NCBI GenBank assembly: GCA_024760905.1
Contig: CM045735.1
Location: 33,009,749 to 33,073,748, forward strand
From: Plotosus lineatus
Lineage: Eukaryota; Chordata; Actinopteri; Siluriformes; Plotosidae
Length of the DNA: 64,000 nt
Direction of reading: 5' to 3'
The translations under genes and the position numbers were made by a program. The notes below the pieces were generated by a model that had not been told where the DNA came from, did no database searches, and saw only the letters and a list, made by a program, of their open reading frames with translations. Of the stretch, positions 32,794 through 44,844 are shown in pieces. Numbering within the stretch: position 1 is the first letter of the stretch; every line of letters starts with the position of its first letter.

Positions 32794-34565
32794 CAGGAAC
32801 ATGGAGATAACTAAAATGAGATTTTTATAGGTTTTTTTTTTATTGTAAAGCATGGTGATGGTGACAACGCCACCTGCTACAAGTAAAAAACTGATAGAGG
32901 ATTAATATATCATAGCATTCCCATGTAGTTTATATAGAGTACTAATGTCTATATTCTCCCAGATAGTAACCCAATCAGAATGTTCCATTACTATGTGATA
33001 TATACGAAAGTGTGATATATTTCATTTGACTAAATTCCTATCCAGATTGTATTCGTGCATAATCAATGTGCCTGTGGTAGGCTTCAGGTCTTCTAAGACC
33101 CTGATGAAGTTAAAGTGCTCACTTAAGATGAAATGGAATTTAAACCTGAATGGTTCAGTTAAGTGGTCTATGGGACTTTGAAAATGGAAATGCATAAGCC
33201 TTGGAAACCTGTCCTTCCTTTTTCTTGCAGTAATATTTTACAGCACAGTGATTGCATCTAGGTGTGGCAGCATAGTGATGTAAGATAATTACCATATTGG
33301 AATGCACATGAATTTGCTGAACTGTGAAAGAAAACCTGAAATTCATTCTAGTGGGAACCCAACTGCATGGAAATAGTGTGTATTAAACACTGCTATGCAT
33401 CAAGCTCAGTGCGATTTGGAGGGAAATTCAAAACTGGATAATTCATTTAACTATTAATTAGTTTCCAAAATCGTTTAATCCTAAATAGGGCTGTAGGATC
33501 GTTTAACTGAATAGAAATAATTTAAAGGTGAACAGCTTTAAGAATTTCAGGTTTGTTCTATGGCAGATAAGATGACACTTATGGAAATCTCCTGTATTAA
33601 GATCCAGTGGATCATCATATTGGAGATTTGGCCACAGCCATTGACCTTACCTTAAGCTGTGTCCATGTAAGCAACCGGCTGTGACCTACAGAGCTTCCCT
33701 GAGCTCTGCACTTCATTGCTGTTAACAGTTTTTCAGTTTGGCTCATGCCCTCTGCCAGCGTCTTTACTCATCCAATCTTACCATCATTCAACACGGTGAT
33801 AAGGGGCTTACCTTCTTCTCAGTGGGCTTGGCAGTCATACCAGCTGCTTGATTCATTCCTGACTGCAGTTGTATTGCAAGATGGAGCTTAGCAAGCAGTA
33901 TTATTATAATATCAAAGTGTCGCACATGGATCCTTCCATCATCCAGCACTGGGTAGAACAGACAGCTCATCATGCTGTCCTGTCAGAAAGTGTTGTGAAA
34001 GTATTACAGTATTGAAACAAATTACACAAGATTAAATACTCAGCTATGGTAACATCTATGAGCTAAAAGGAAAACATCACTAGTTGAGAAATAACCTGCG
34101 TTAGAAGCTTTTCCTAACACAACCTCTTAGTTACAATGGTTCTCCAAAGTTTGAAAGTTTTGAGCCCTATAGAACTTTTTGCGTGTTTCTGTACTGTGGA
34201 TTGACTGAGTCCAAACTCTTTAAGCCCGTATCACAGAGTGGCTGAAGCTGCTGACTTCAGCTAATTTTGGATTTGCCAAGTTTCTGACGAAAAGTAAGGT
34301 TTGCCCCTGTGACATCTAGAAATGTTTAGCAACAATTAATTACAATCTGTATTCTAAATGCTTAACTTACAGACTAATTTTTTATCCGTAGATTTCGGCA
34401 TGTATGTGCTATAACTTATGAAGTTTTTATTGATTACTGTTTGCATTAAAAAACAAAGCGGCAGTACAATCCCTCAGCCCCAACTTTAATCTATTACCTC
34501 TTAAATTTCTCATTTTTAAAAAATTTGTCTTATTCGTTTACTTTCCCTCACTTTCTCTCACCCAG
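32414..34565. other. Non-coding, mostly unrecognised; (AT)n at 32763-32790
   Basis: No mobile element recognised. One minus-strand exon-like stretch (33812-33948) is discussed among the rejected items. Confidence 0.4.
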
Positions 34566-34709
34566 TCATCCTCCCATTCGCAAACTTGCAAACACACCTC
34601 TACCTGCTGGAGAGATGACATGTTTTCCGAAAACTGCACTGATTACCGACACTGCCTCACCCTCACACACCTGTCTCCCCCCCACCAACGTGCATGCCAA
34701 GAGATACCT
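34566..34709 (+). CDS. Candidate upstream exon of the coiled-coil gene
   Basis: A pyrimidine-rich acceptor (CCCTCACTTTCTCTCACCCAG) precedes 34566, given here by its key end CTTTCTCTCACCCAG, and a strong donor CCT|GTGAGT follows 34709. The exon is 144 bp (48 codons) and open in two frames. Read in the frame starting at its first base it begins SSSHSQTCK and ends HQRACQEIP; it then ends on a codon boundary, which is exactly what the next exon at 43450 requires. In the other open frame (PIRKLANTPLPAGE) the phase would not fit. Cys-rich, no recognised domain. Could equally be an exon of another transcript or chance. Confidence 0.4.
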
Positions 34710-36015
34710 GTGAGTCACCTAGTTGCATTAGGATTTTCTTGACTTTACTGAATAGAGATAGAGCAGCATGTCATATTTTCCAGCAGGACAGCTCTCAGAA
34801 TTAAGTTGGTGTTTTAATTTCTTTTATTCAAGCAGTAGGTTTCTGCTACAAGTATTACAGCAATCATTTCAACATCTCGACAGGCTGCCTGGTGACCTTT
34901 TTAGCATTTATATCTATTATTTATAGCCGGAGTGATTCTGAACTAGTTTAGAAGCTGAGGCATCTTTAAAACTTGATGGTTGCTTTGACACCTTGTGCAT
35001 AATAATGTTCTCTCGTGTTTACTCAAGCACTGTGACTGGAAAAACAAGTTGTTTAGCCGCCACCCTCCACCTCCTCCTCCTCCTTCTCCTCCTTGTTACT
35101 GCTCTCAATTCTCTGTTTGCCTCTCTGTTTATTTCTTGCTCCATTATGAAATAGACACGATGAACCTGAACAGGTAAGATATCACCTGGTATGTGTGTTC
35201 ATGTTAATACTGCAGTCATACATGACTGTTGTACCTTTATAGTATAAGACACTATTCTCAGTGTCAAATCTTGAGCTAAAATGTAAAATGTGTAAAGATT
35301 GTTTTGGATGATAATCAGAACTTCCTGGATGATCATTTTGTGACATGTCTGCACACTTGCATATTCAGAGAATTTTAAGGTTGGGTTTGGCTGTGTCTGA
35401 ACAACTGAATTCATGTCTAGTTGGTGTTTTCACAAGGATTTTTTCCCCTCTAAATCTCCTCAAGCACTATCACATGAAAAACACACAAATGTGTGCTATG
35501 AAATAAGTTTAAGTTATCTCTGTTATCTCTAACAACTGGACATCACAGGATTTTGGGGTTCCTCTGAGAGCTTTTGGCTTTAGCTGTGTATGTTGCTTTT
35601 CTTTAGACTGTCATCTTGTGTACTTCACTCACCAATTAGCAGACTTTTCCACAGACACTTCTTACAGTTAAATCTAACAAGAGCTTTCAGGACATGTCTG
35701 TGTTTCGAATGCACACTTGATTTAGAAACAGAAACATACTTCTTTATTTTCGATTTTATAGACTTATTTCAAGCCAAGGCAAGAAAATGTGTGTACACTA
35801 TAGCTATTTATTGTGTAACTGATAAAGCAGCTCAGCTTTGTGTGATTGGTGATGCCTGATCTGCTGAAATACAGCTGCATACCTATTTCTGTAGATTACT
35901 GCTTGCACTCTGTTACTGTGTTATCACGTATCATTTTCTTTCTCTGTAAGCTAAATGATAAGACTGTACTACGATCCAGCTCATCACTGCTGGTGTTACT
36001 TATCACTCATTCCTT
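34710..36015. other. Non-coding, unrecognised
   Basis: Intronic if the exon calls around it are right. A donor-like AACAG|GTAAGA at 35174 follows an ATG (35160) but its phase fits no downstream exon. Confidence 0.4.
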
Positions 36016-36262
36016 CGCAGTACCAGATAATCCTATTAGGATTGCATAGAGGTTAGAGCCTATGTCAGCCAAACAGCCAATTAGCCTAATGTGCCTCTCT
36101 TTGGACTGTGGGAAGAAACAGGATTACCCAGTGAAAACTCACACAAGCATAGGGGAAAACATGCAGTTTCCAAACAAAAATGCTCTCACCGAACCCAGGA
36201 CTTGAACCCAGAACCTTATTGCTTTGAGTCATACATGCTTACCTTCACAGCCTCTGCTGATG
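36016..36262 (-). mobile_element. SINE family 2, degenerate
   Basis: Minus strand: B-box-like GGGTTCAAGTCCTGG, body complement TGGACTGTGGGAAGAAACAG, 3' end ATAATCCTATTAGGATTGC. Confidence 0.7.
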
Positions 36263-36540
36263 TTAATATTAAGAATTTCTTATTTTTTTAAACAACAACA
36301 ACAACTTGTTAAAAATAAATAAATCGGAGCATTTTTATTTCTTGAAAATGGCTCAAACTGCCACCTAATAGTTAAAATCATCCAGAACATTGCACAAACC
36401 GATGCTGATGTGCAGTACAGTGGAGTCAACTGTTTGGTGGTACTTTCATTATTATTTTTTTTTAAATAGTTGAATTTCAATTAAAAAAAAAAGTAGTCAG
36501 TGTTGGGTATCTCCCTTTGCCCGGCTAGTAAATTGGAGTC

Positions 36541-37329
36541 CAGTGATACCTCAGCTCACGAACATAATTGGTTTCCAGAAAGTGTGTGTGAGGCGAAAAG
36601 TTCGTCTTCCGAACATTTATTTCCCATAAGAAACTATTAAAATGAGAATAATCCGTTCCCAGGTCCCCATAAAACATAATTTTCTACTAAATAAGCCTTA
36701 AAACTACACAAAAATATACCTTATTTTATGTATAATAAATGTGCTATTGTATTGTAATTAAAGAAATAAACTGTACTGTATAATGAAGTCGTTTTATTTA
36801 CCTTTGTGATGGTAGTTGATGGCTTGATGGAATGGAGTGGGAGGAGGAGGGAGGGAGGGACTTACTGTTTGGAAGGAGAGTTTGGAAACGCCTACTGTTT
36901 GGAAACACCCTTAGCCACACACGCACCCTTAATAGCTTCCTTGTTCTTAAGGATGGGAGCAATGGTAGACTTAGCGTACTGGTACTGGGACGCTGAGTCA
37001 CACAAACGCACACCTCGTTCGTGTTTTTCAATGATCTCCGCCTGTGGTGGGGTCTTTTTCGGTCCCATAATAGCAAAAGTACACTCAATATGGTCCAAAA
37101 TGTCTATCAAACACAAACCACTTCCGCACTCAAAGAAAGGGGGTGACGAACTGTGACGCCGTGAGCGTGCGTCAGCTTCTCGTGGCCGCCACCGTGGCGC
37201 TGTTCGACTGCGTGGTTTGATTCGTCCGCCAAAAACTAGTTCGTCAGCAGAGACTATATGCTCGCAAATTTAATGTTCTTGAGGCGAAAAGTTCGTGATC
37301 TTAAGCGTTCGTCAACGGAGGTTTTACTG
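36541..37329 (-). mobile_element. Tigger/pogo-type MITE, copy 2
   Basis: Starts CAGTGATACCTCAGCTCACG and ends CGTCAACGGAGGTTTTACTG; TA follows at 37330-37331, while the left flank is TC, so the target duplication has mutated. 789 bp, aligned end to end with 17648-18431 with few differences. The 36892-37116 minus-strand ORF (74 codons) keeps the same MGPKKTPPQAEIIEKHERG helix-turn-helix start, with STIAPILKNKEAIKG, closer to the expected family pattern than copy 1. Confidence 0.88.
36892..37116 (-). pseudogene. N-terminal Tigger/pogo transposase remnant, copy 2
   Basis: Same gene remnant as at 17969-18217. Both copies have stayed open over the helix-turn-helix region despite having no catalytic domain. 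It ends at a stop after GVSKQ. Function unproven. Confidence 0.6.
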
Positions 37330-37331
37330 TA

Positions 37332-38253
37332 TTCTCATTTTCAAATTAATTCTGTTTATTATACCTCTGCCACTTTTTAGCATCCCTCAGAATTGTATAG
37401 TAGATGGAGGTTACCCTAAAAGCATTAAACCAGAAGGGGAATATGATAAGATTTCAGCTTTTAGTTCATTACTGACTTTTGATTATACCTGGTTTCACCT
37501 TCTGAGTGTTTATGTACTTGTGAGCATGTTGTAGTGGGCGGCTGCATTTGACATGAATGTTCAGTAGGAGAGAAAAAAAGAAAAACTAAAATAAATCTTC
37601 ACATTTCACTACATGATGTAAACGATAAGGTGCCTTTTAAGTCAACCAGATCAGGTTGTAAACTTGCCTTCACATAAAAACAGTTTCACTCACTAAGTAA
37701 CATGAAGCGAAACATAATTTTTAATATCCAGTATCTAGTTACACGTGAGTTGATTTTTGTACCTAAAGTGTCTGAGAATGAGAGTGAATCCATCCTAAGT
37801 CTCTTTCTCCTTCATCTTACTGCACATCAGCACTTTATCGTTATAGTTCTGCATAAGAAATATATCAAATTAAAGTATTATATCAATAATATTAGTTTTA
37901 AACCTTTTCACAACACGCCACTTTTTATTATACTTCCAGACACACCTACCATTCTCAGTCAATCAGCATTCGCGTGAAGACTAGTTCATATGCAAAACCA
38001 CAGATACACACATTGCATGGCTCTGTATTCATCGGATGCGCTCTCTGTTTCACGACACGTTTCAATGGATTTACGCGTATAACTCAGCCTTTTGGCTCCA
38101 AGAACAGCAGAAATCTAATGTGAACTTTCGAATAATCTGTGCCCACTTGCGATTTATGACCACGTTTGTATGAGGGAAAACAGTACAGCTTGTTTGTGTG
38201 CGAAAGAGAGGGTCTGACATTACAGCATTGTTGTTTAAGAGGGTACTCTGTTG

Positions 38254-38318
<65 letters not shown>

Positions 38319-38542
38319 TGCATAGTCTGCAGGGTCAGAATCTTTATTTAGGCTACTTGTAATAATAGAATTAACATATTATTCAATTTCTTACATAGTT
38401 AATTGAAAACTCATCACTTGAGAGTACGTTCACGCACACACTCTCTTGCACTAACTTTAAACTACTAACTTTTAATCTTGTATTCCTTGTCGTTTTCACT
38501 CTCCCAGAGAGAGAATAGAGAATGATCAATCAAACACACACA

Positions 38543-38587
<45 letters not shown>

Positions 38588-39535
38588 ACACACACACACA
38601 CAAACACAGGGTTGACTTGAAAGGAGGTCACATTTTCACCCACGGCAACAGGACAGAATGCTAAACACTGTGTCATTAACTAGAAAGTCCCCGAACTCTG
38701 TCTTTACTGCACCATGAGCTCCTGCAGCTGTACCACTGCCTTTAAGGTTGTAAGTAAATGTTAATATAAATACTAGATCTAGAACATAACTGTCCTTGGT
38801 CAATGTTCTCTAGTGTTGAATTTATACCTGTTTTTAACCTTTGCACTCCCTTAGTGTGAGAAAATGGCTGTACAGTTATTATGGCAGGTAAATCTTAATC
38901 CTGATAGGAACCGGTTAATGATCAAATAAGTGTAGTTTGCATATGTTGTTTTTATGCTCATGCTGTTGTCATAGGCCAACACAAAAACTGCATTAGACAT
39001 CCAAAACTGAAAGAACAATCTGCCCTCCATAGCCATCTTTCTTTTACATGCCTGAGCGATTCATGTTTTGTGTACTGGCTTGAAATCATGTTTTCAATTT
39101 GGAATGCCTTTTAATGCAATACATGTTTTCTCAAGTTTGCTATCTTTTGTAAGGACACCTGATTTCACTCCAGTGCTCATAAATGTTCTGTGGGTCTGTT
39201 TAATTAATACTTTTTTTTAATATTAGGATTAGGATGATTTTGGGGAAATCCTGCCTTTCAGAACAACACCTCCTACACAAACACTCCCATGTTTGCTTCG
39301 TCTGAATTCCTTATACCAGTTTTTATGTGACTTTGTTTTTGTGCCATGTTGTGTAATGTCTAACTCCTAAGAAGTTCTGGTATTTCTGCACTGATGGTGA
39401 TTTTCACTGACCTGTTTCCCTTAGTTCCTTAAGAAAGTTACACCTAAGAACTTGTTGGGGGAATCTTTTATTTAATAGAATCCAACAGAACCAACAATGG
39501 TGACATGCTGCTGATTGTGTGTGGTTGAAAGGGGC
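37332..39535. other. Non-coding with (TG)n and (CA)n repeats
   Basis: (TG)n of about 29 units at 38259-38317 and an interrupted (CA)n at 38535-38602. No exon or element recognised. Confidence 0.5.
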
Positions 39536-41024
39536 GTGTTCAAAATAATAGCAGTGTGGCGTTCAATTAAGTGACGTCATTCATTCTTTAAAAAAGCAGG
39601 TGCTAATTCTTGTCCTTATTTAAGGAAGGGAGGCAGAAAATATTGCACATGCAGGTTATAGAACATTTCTCTCTGAAATTCTGAGGAAAATGGGTTGTTC
39701 CAGACATTGTCAGAAGAACTGGGTACATTGATTAAAAAAGTTAACAAGGCGGGGCAAACATAAAGAAGTGCAGAAAATGATCAGCTGCTCAGCTAAAATG
39801 ATCCCCAATGCTTTAAAATGGCAACCAAAACCTGAAAGACTTCGAAGAAAATGAAAATTTACCATTCAAATGAATTGAAGAAGAGCCAAAACGGCAAGGA
39901 CTCGGCCAACAATTAGCTCCAGGAAGATCAAAGAAGGTCTAAAGTTACCTGTGAGTCCTGTTTCAATCAGAAGATGCTTATGTGAAGCCGAGTTATTGGC
40001 AAGAAGCCCCGTAAAGTCCCTCTATTGAAAAAAAAGACGTGCTGAAAGGTTGCAATTTTACCAAAGAGCACATTGACTGGCCTAAAGAGAAACGACACCA
40101 CATTTTGTGGACTGATGAAAGTACGATTGGTCATTTTGGGTCTAGTGGCCACCTTCGAAGATCCCCAAACACTGAATTCAAGCCACAGTACACTGTGGAG
40201 ACAGTGAAGCCTGGTAGCACAAGCAGCATATGGGGATATTTCTCATACTACGGTGTTGGGCCTATTTATCGCATTCCAGGGAACATGGATCAATTCGAAT
40301 ACATCAGAACACTTGAAGAGATCGTGTTGCCTGAAGCTGAAGAGGAAATGCCCATGAAATGGGTGTTCCAACAAGACCACAAACACACCAATAAACATTG
40401 GTTCCAGACCAATAAGATTGACATTATGGAGTGGCTCTCCCCGGACCTTAATCCAATAGCAACCTTGTGGAGTGATCTCAAAAATGCAGTTTCTGAGGGA
40501 AAACCAAGAGATACAGAAGAACTGTGCAATGTAGTCCCATCATCCTGGGCTGGAAAACCTGTTCACCAGTGCCAGATGTTGGTTGACTCCATGCAACACA
40601 GATGTGCAGCAGTTCTCAGAGACAGTGGTTCTACAATTAAATATTAGTTCAGTCATTCAAAGGAAAACAAAGTTTTCAGTGTATAGAGTGAATGTTTGAG
40701 TTTGTAAAGAAGAAATACAGATACTGCTACTTTTTAACAGTCGAATGTTCACTTTTCTTCAATTTCTTTTAAAGGAGTAAAACTAAGTAAAACCAGCTGT
40801 TAGGTTTAGGGGCAATTACTTATTCACACGAGCCCTTGTCGGTTCTGGTGGTTGTTTTTTCCCTTAATAAATGCAGTTGGCACTGAAAACTGTATTTTGT
40901 ATTTACTTATGTTGTATTTTTGTACAATATTTTGGTTTGCTTGATCTGAAATGGATGATGGTGACAAACATGCAAAAAATGTCAGAAATCGGTCAGGGGC
41001 AAAAACTTTTGCACAGCACTGTAT
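39536..41024 (+). mobile_element. Tc1-like transposon with a foreign right end
   Basis: The left terminus contains TTCAAAATAATAGCAG (39539-39554), which is also the terminus of the copy at 61.09-61.94 kb. The transposase gene follows. Up to about 40790 the sequence matches that second copy in reverse (GAATGTTTGAGTTTGTAAAG; TTCACTTTTCTTCAATT). From about 40798 it instead carries a different Tc1-type 3' end (GGGGCAATTACTTATTCACA ... GCACAGCACTGTA, ending about 41024). So two Tc1 families meet within one insertion. Confidence 0.8.
40039..40647 (+). pseudogene. Tc1-like transposase, C-terminal catalytic part, inactive
   Basis: 202 open codons. LWTDESTIGHFGS holds the first catalytic Asp. FQQDHKHTNKHWF holds the second Asp but lacks the usual Asn-Asp-Pro before Lys-His. 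LSPDLNPIATLWSDLKN is the third motif, where the catalytic Glu of DLNPIE is replaced by Ala. The N-terminal helix-turn-helix part lies upstream in broken frames (about 39690-40020). The Glu-to-Ala change alone would remove strand-transfer activity of a DD34E enzyme. Confidence 0.85.
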
Positions 41025-43299
41025 ATAAGAGAGAGAGAGAGGGAGCAATGTATCTTTTGCTATTTTAGTCTTGGTAGTTAATAGAATAAATACAAATAAT
41101 ATTTCTGTGGCTGTCACAACAAGTCCAATCAAACATTTTCCAATAAGTACAATGAAGTTCTGGTCGCTTCCAGATAATTTATAAAATTTCAGTTTTAAGC
41201 TCCTCACAAAATCATGGTCAAAATATCAAAATATAGAAAGCAGGAGTGCTGAACTTGTTTTAGGCATTACATCGTGTTGTAGTTTAGTAGACAATTACCA
41301 CAACGGCATCAATTACACTAAAAAGTTTATTTTGCGGCATTTATCTGATATATCCATATGCTGGATTGAACACTCATCGCTTACAAACCAAAAATAAATC
41401 TTTTCAAATATTTGTTTTAACCATATATGGTTAACCACATGACACAAGTTTTGATCCCTACGAATGTTTCTGCATTCTTTTAGTCAATGACTTTATTGAC
41501 CTGACTGTATTGCTTCCTCTGTCTTTACCTGTAGTCATAAATCTTTGTCATGACACTGTGGGCTTTCTTCTTCTTTCATTTGTTCTTTTTACTTCCAGAC
41601 TAAATTCATTGATTTCAGTATTTATAAATCTGCTGGTCTGAATTGTTCAATTTGCATGACAACCAAATTTAAACACTGGCACCGTTAGAGCTGTGCCGTA
41701 CACCTGTCTGTTGGGTATTTTGCCTGTGAGAAGTGATGCCCTTATAGCTCATACTTTATGTAAAATTTGCTTAACATAAGCTTGAGGAATCTAGCCGTTT
41801 ATTCTAACTGTTCTGTACTGGAAACAGTCCTATACAAATTTAATGGGTGTATTACTGTAAGTTTGTCACAGGGCATTACTGAAACTCCTGTTTAGCATTA
41901 AGTGGACAATACCAGTCATTTATCTCACCATCGCTTGTTTGGTCGGGATGCAGATCCAGATTGTGTATATAGCCACGGGGTAATTTGGCCGTACATTCGT
42001 CTCTTCCTCTCTCTGTCTCTCTCTCTCTCTCTCTCCAAAACCGTTCCAGGCCTTTTCACATGATGAATCACTCGAACTCGTTCCCAAAACAGATCCGTTG
42101 TTCTAGCCGTCTTCTGTGGCAGATTTTACCGTGCTGGAAAAGCATGTTGGTTGTTTGTTGAGCTGTCATTAGCCTCAATTGCCAGGAATTCATGATAAGC
42201 GAGTGTGAAAATGTATTCCTGTTTGCAAAGTGGCCGGTTGTATTTAGCGCAGCATTCTCTTTTCATTAACGTTAGTTGCCAAGAAGATTCTTGTCTCAGT
42301 GTTCCAAACAAAATTGAATTGCATGCTCTAAGTACAAGGTCACCTCTAGTGGCAATTCTTTTTTCCAGTGTTGACTGATGACAGTTGACAAGATAAGATC
42401 CTAAACTGAGTAACATCAGGTTTAATCTGAGCATGTATAGGATTACTTCAGTCATAGAGAGTGATTATTTTTTTGAGGTTATGGGACTTTATGAGCAAAA
42501 ACTGTTATTTTCAGAATCTTGTTGCATTCAAACTTTGCCTTTTGTTGAAAAAGGAATATTCTCATGACTGGCTGAATGATTTGCCCTATACTGTAGTCAT
42601 GTTTTTAATGAGTTATTAATGCCTAACCTTGTTTAATAAGAGTAGAGAGTTTTTGTTTACTTAAACAGAAGCCACTGACAATTGAGCATAAAGGACTGTT
42701 CCATTCAAGGTCAAATTTTTAATAGATTTAACGAAGGTATATGCCATCACAGCAATTTATCGTCCAAACCATGTGAACGCGGTCAGGCTATTCAGACTCA
42801 TTTTAATTTAATGCAAGGATACAATAGCTACTACACAGATATTCTCAGTTGGAAATAACATGTTATTGTAACACAAAATGTTGCATTAGTAAAGACCTTG
42901 GGGTTTTAGTTGCTACTACATATCTGAGTAATAAAAACAGCTTAAATCCACTTACACTTGTTAAAGCAGTGCTTAAACACGAAACAGATTGCAGATTGTA
43001 CAGATTGACGTGGCCTGTAGCCGCCTGTCACTTCCATCTGTAGGCTGGAACACTATTGTGGCCAAAATTGCCCACATAATACATTAGTCATTATATTGTT
43101 TTTTAAGCATTTAAATTTTAAATCTGCGCCTCCTGTTTTGGGTTCTTAGAATTGACAAACACCTGATGCATGTGTTTGTGAAGCAAGAGCCTCTAATTAT
43201 GTTGTCTTGGGCTGATCAACTTAGCATTTGAAATGATTATATGAACACAGTTTTACATTTCTACATTTCTGACCTTCCATTTAAGCATATACAGTATAC

Positions 43300-43347
<48 letters not shown>

Positions 43348-43449
43348 GCATACAGTATCTGAGACTTTTGATGTTAAGTCAATTACCTTTTTATAAGCTG
43401 TTGAACTGAATTTTATAACAGAACAATGTAATTTCTCAATATGTGGCAG
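41025..43449. other. Non-coding; (TC)n at 42004-42034, (AT)n at 43301-43343
   Basis: Apart from the microsatellites I see no element or supported exon. Probably intron. Confidence 0.45.
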
Positions 43450-43571
43450 GTTTTTCCAGAGAAGATCAGTGACAATGCTGGGAGTTTGTGGTGTCTAATC
43501 ACCCAGAGTCACCTCAGATTAATCGACCTGCAGAGAGAGACTGAAAGGGAGATTTCACATATCAATCAACA
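43450..43571 (+). CDS. Exon A of unidentified coiled-coil protein gene
   Basis: Reads VFPEKISDNAGSLWCLITQS then HLRLIDLQRETEREISHINQ, a charged amphipathic helix. Acceptor ATGTGGCAG|GTT at 43449/43450; an alternative acceptor TTTTTCCAG|AG ten bases on has a better pyrimidine tract but would change the start phase. Donor CAACA|GTGAGT. The exon ends with two bases (CA) of a codon, and the next exon supplies A, giving Gln; this phase match supports the join. No paralogue or family recognised. Confidence 0.72.
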
Positions 43572-44755
43572 GTGAGTAACAGGCATGCTCACGTACACAC
43601 GTGCTCTCACATGGTTAGACCCCGCCAATAATCCCTCTCTGTATTTACATACATGTGCATGTTATACATGTGCATTCATTTTGTAATTAATGATCAGTCA
43701 TGGTTCAGCTAATCTTCAGGATGTTAATGACCGCATGAGCTATAACAGAGTAGCATGCTTTTCAGGTGCGTAAATGGATTCAAGACAGGATCATGTTTGT
43801 AAATACGAGCTTCTTATGTTATTGAACTGCAAGCAGCCTTTTGTTAAACCGCTTTGCTTTGACGCAGATGTAATGCAAATATTTTTAACTTTCTGCCTCT
43901 GTGGTAATGAACCTGAATAGACCCGATGTTCTGCATTGTCTCATTGTATTACAAGCATAGAGCTTTTCCCCATCCTATTGTGCCTTTTTAAACATTTAGG
44001 TATACTAAGGGTATGTGTATTTTACTCTGTTCTAACAATCCTGCTCGATCTTGCATAGATGCAGACACAGTCATAAAAAGGGAGGCACCAGAATGGAGAT
44101 CAGCTTGTACTATTGTAGGTCATTCAGTTGATAACTAACCTGCAAATTTGGATAGAAAATGAACACACGCTCAAAGAAGTAGAGTAAATGCACAAAAGGA
44201 TGGTTTCTTCCTCCAGAACACACATAACGGCTTCTGATTTCAATACATAGATGACGAGATCTGAAAGGGAAAGAAAATTGATTTTGAAAGAAGAAAACGA
44301 GCGTTCTGAGTATAATACTTATCCTGTGATGGACCTGTCATTCCTGTTACATCCAGGTCCTCCACCCACATTCTCAATGATTTCGTAACCGGTTTTGTTT
44401 ACATCAGACTTACAGAGAAGATGGTCTGTTCTCTCTTGCACACACATAAATCTATCATTCAAAGTTGAGGAACTTGTATTAGAGAACTTCTCATGAGAAA
44501 TGTTGGTTACATATTCAACACTTGAAACATGAATTTGAATCAAAGCAATGAAACATGAATTCAAGTCATAAATCTAATGCGAACATGACATCATTAATGA
44601 TTCGACTATAATATACACGTGTACATCGCCTCTGAAGGAAGACTTGATGGTAGATTTTAAGACTGATAATATACTTAGATATTTTATTTTGTTTGTGTTA
44701 TTTGGCAAACATTCAAAAAGTCCAGTGATTTAACTACTAAATGACATTAAATATA
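43572..44755. other. Intron sequence, unrecognised
   Basis: No repeat or element recognised before the LINE target site. Confidence 0.4.
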
Positions 44756-44844
44756 TAAATAAAACTCATCATCATCTTCTTCCGCTTAGTCCAGGGTCGG
44801 GTCGCGGGGGCAGCAACCTTAGCAAAGAGGTCCAGACGTCCCTC

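Noticed and set aside
33812..33948. Minus-strand exon-like stretch with CTGTTCTACCCAG acceptor and AAG|GTAAGC donor, reading MTAKPTEKK at its end
   Set aside because: Splice sites are fair, but the encoded start (DDGRIHVRHFDIIIILL) is unconvincing, no partner exon on this strand was found, and it overlaps the presumed intron of the plus-strand gene. Could be revisited with RNA data.
35080..35173. Short ATG-containing exon ending AACAG|GTAAGA
   Set aside because: The phase after ATGAACCTGAACAG does not fit exon A with either acceptor, and the upstream acceptor is weak.
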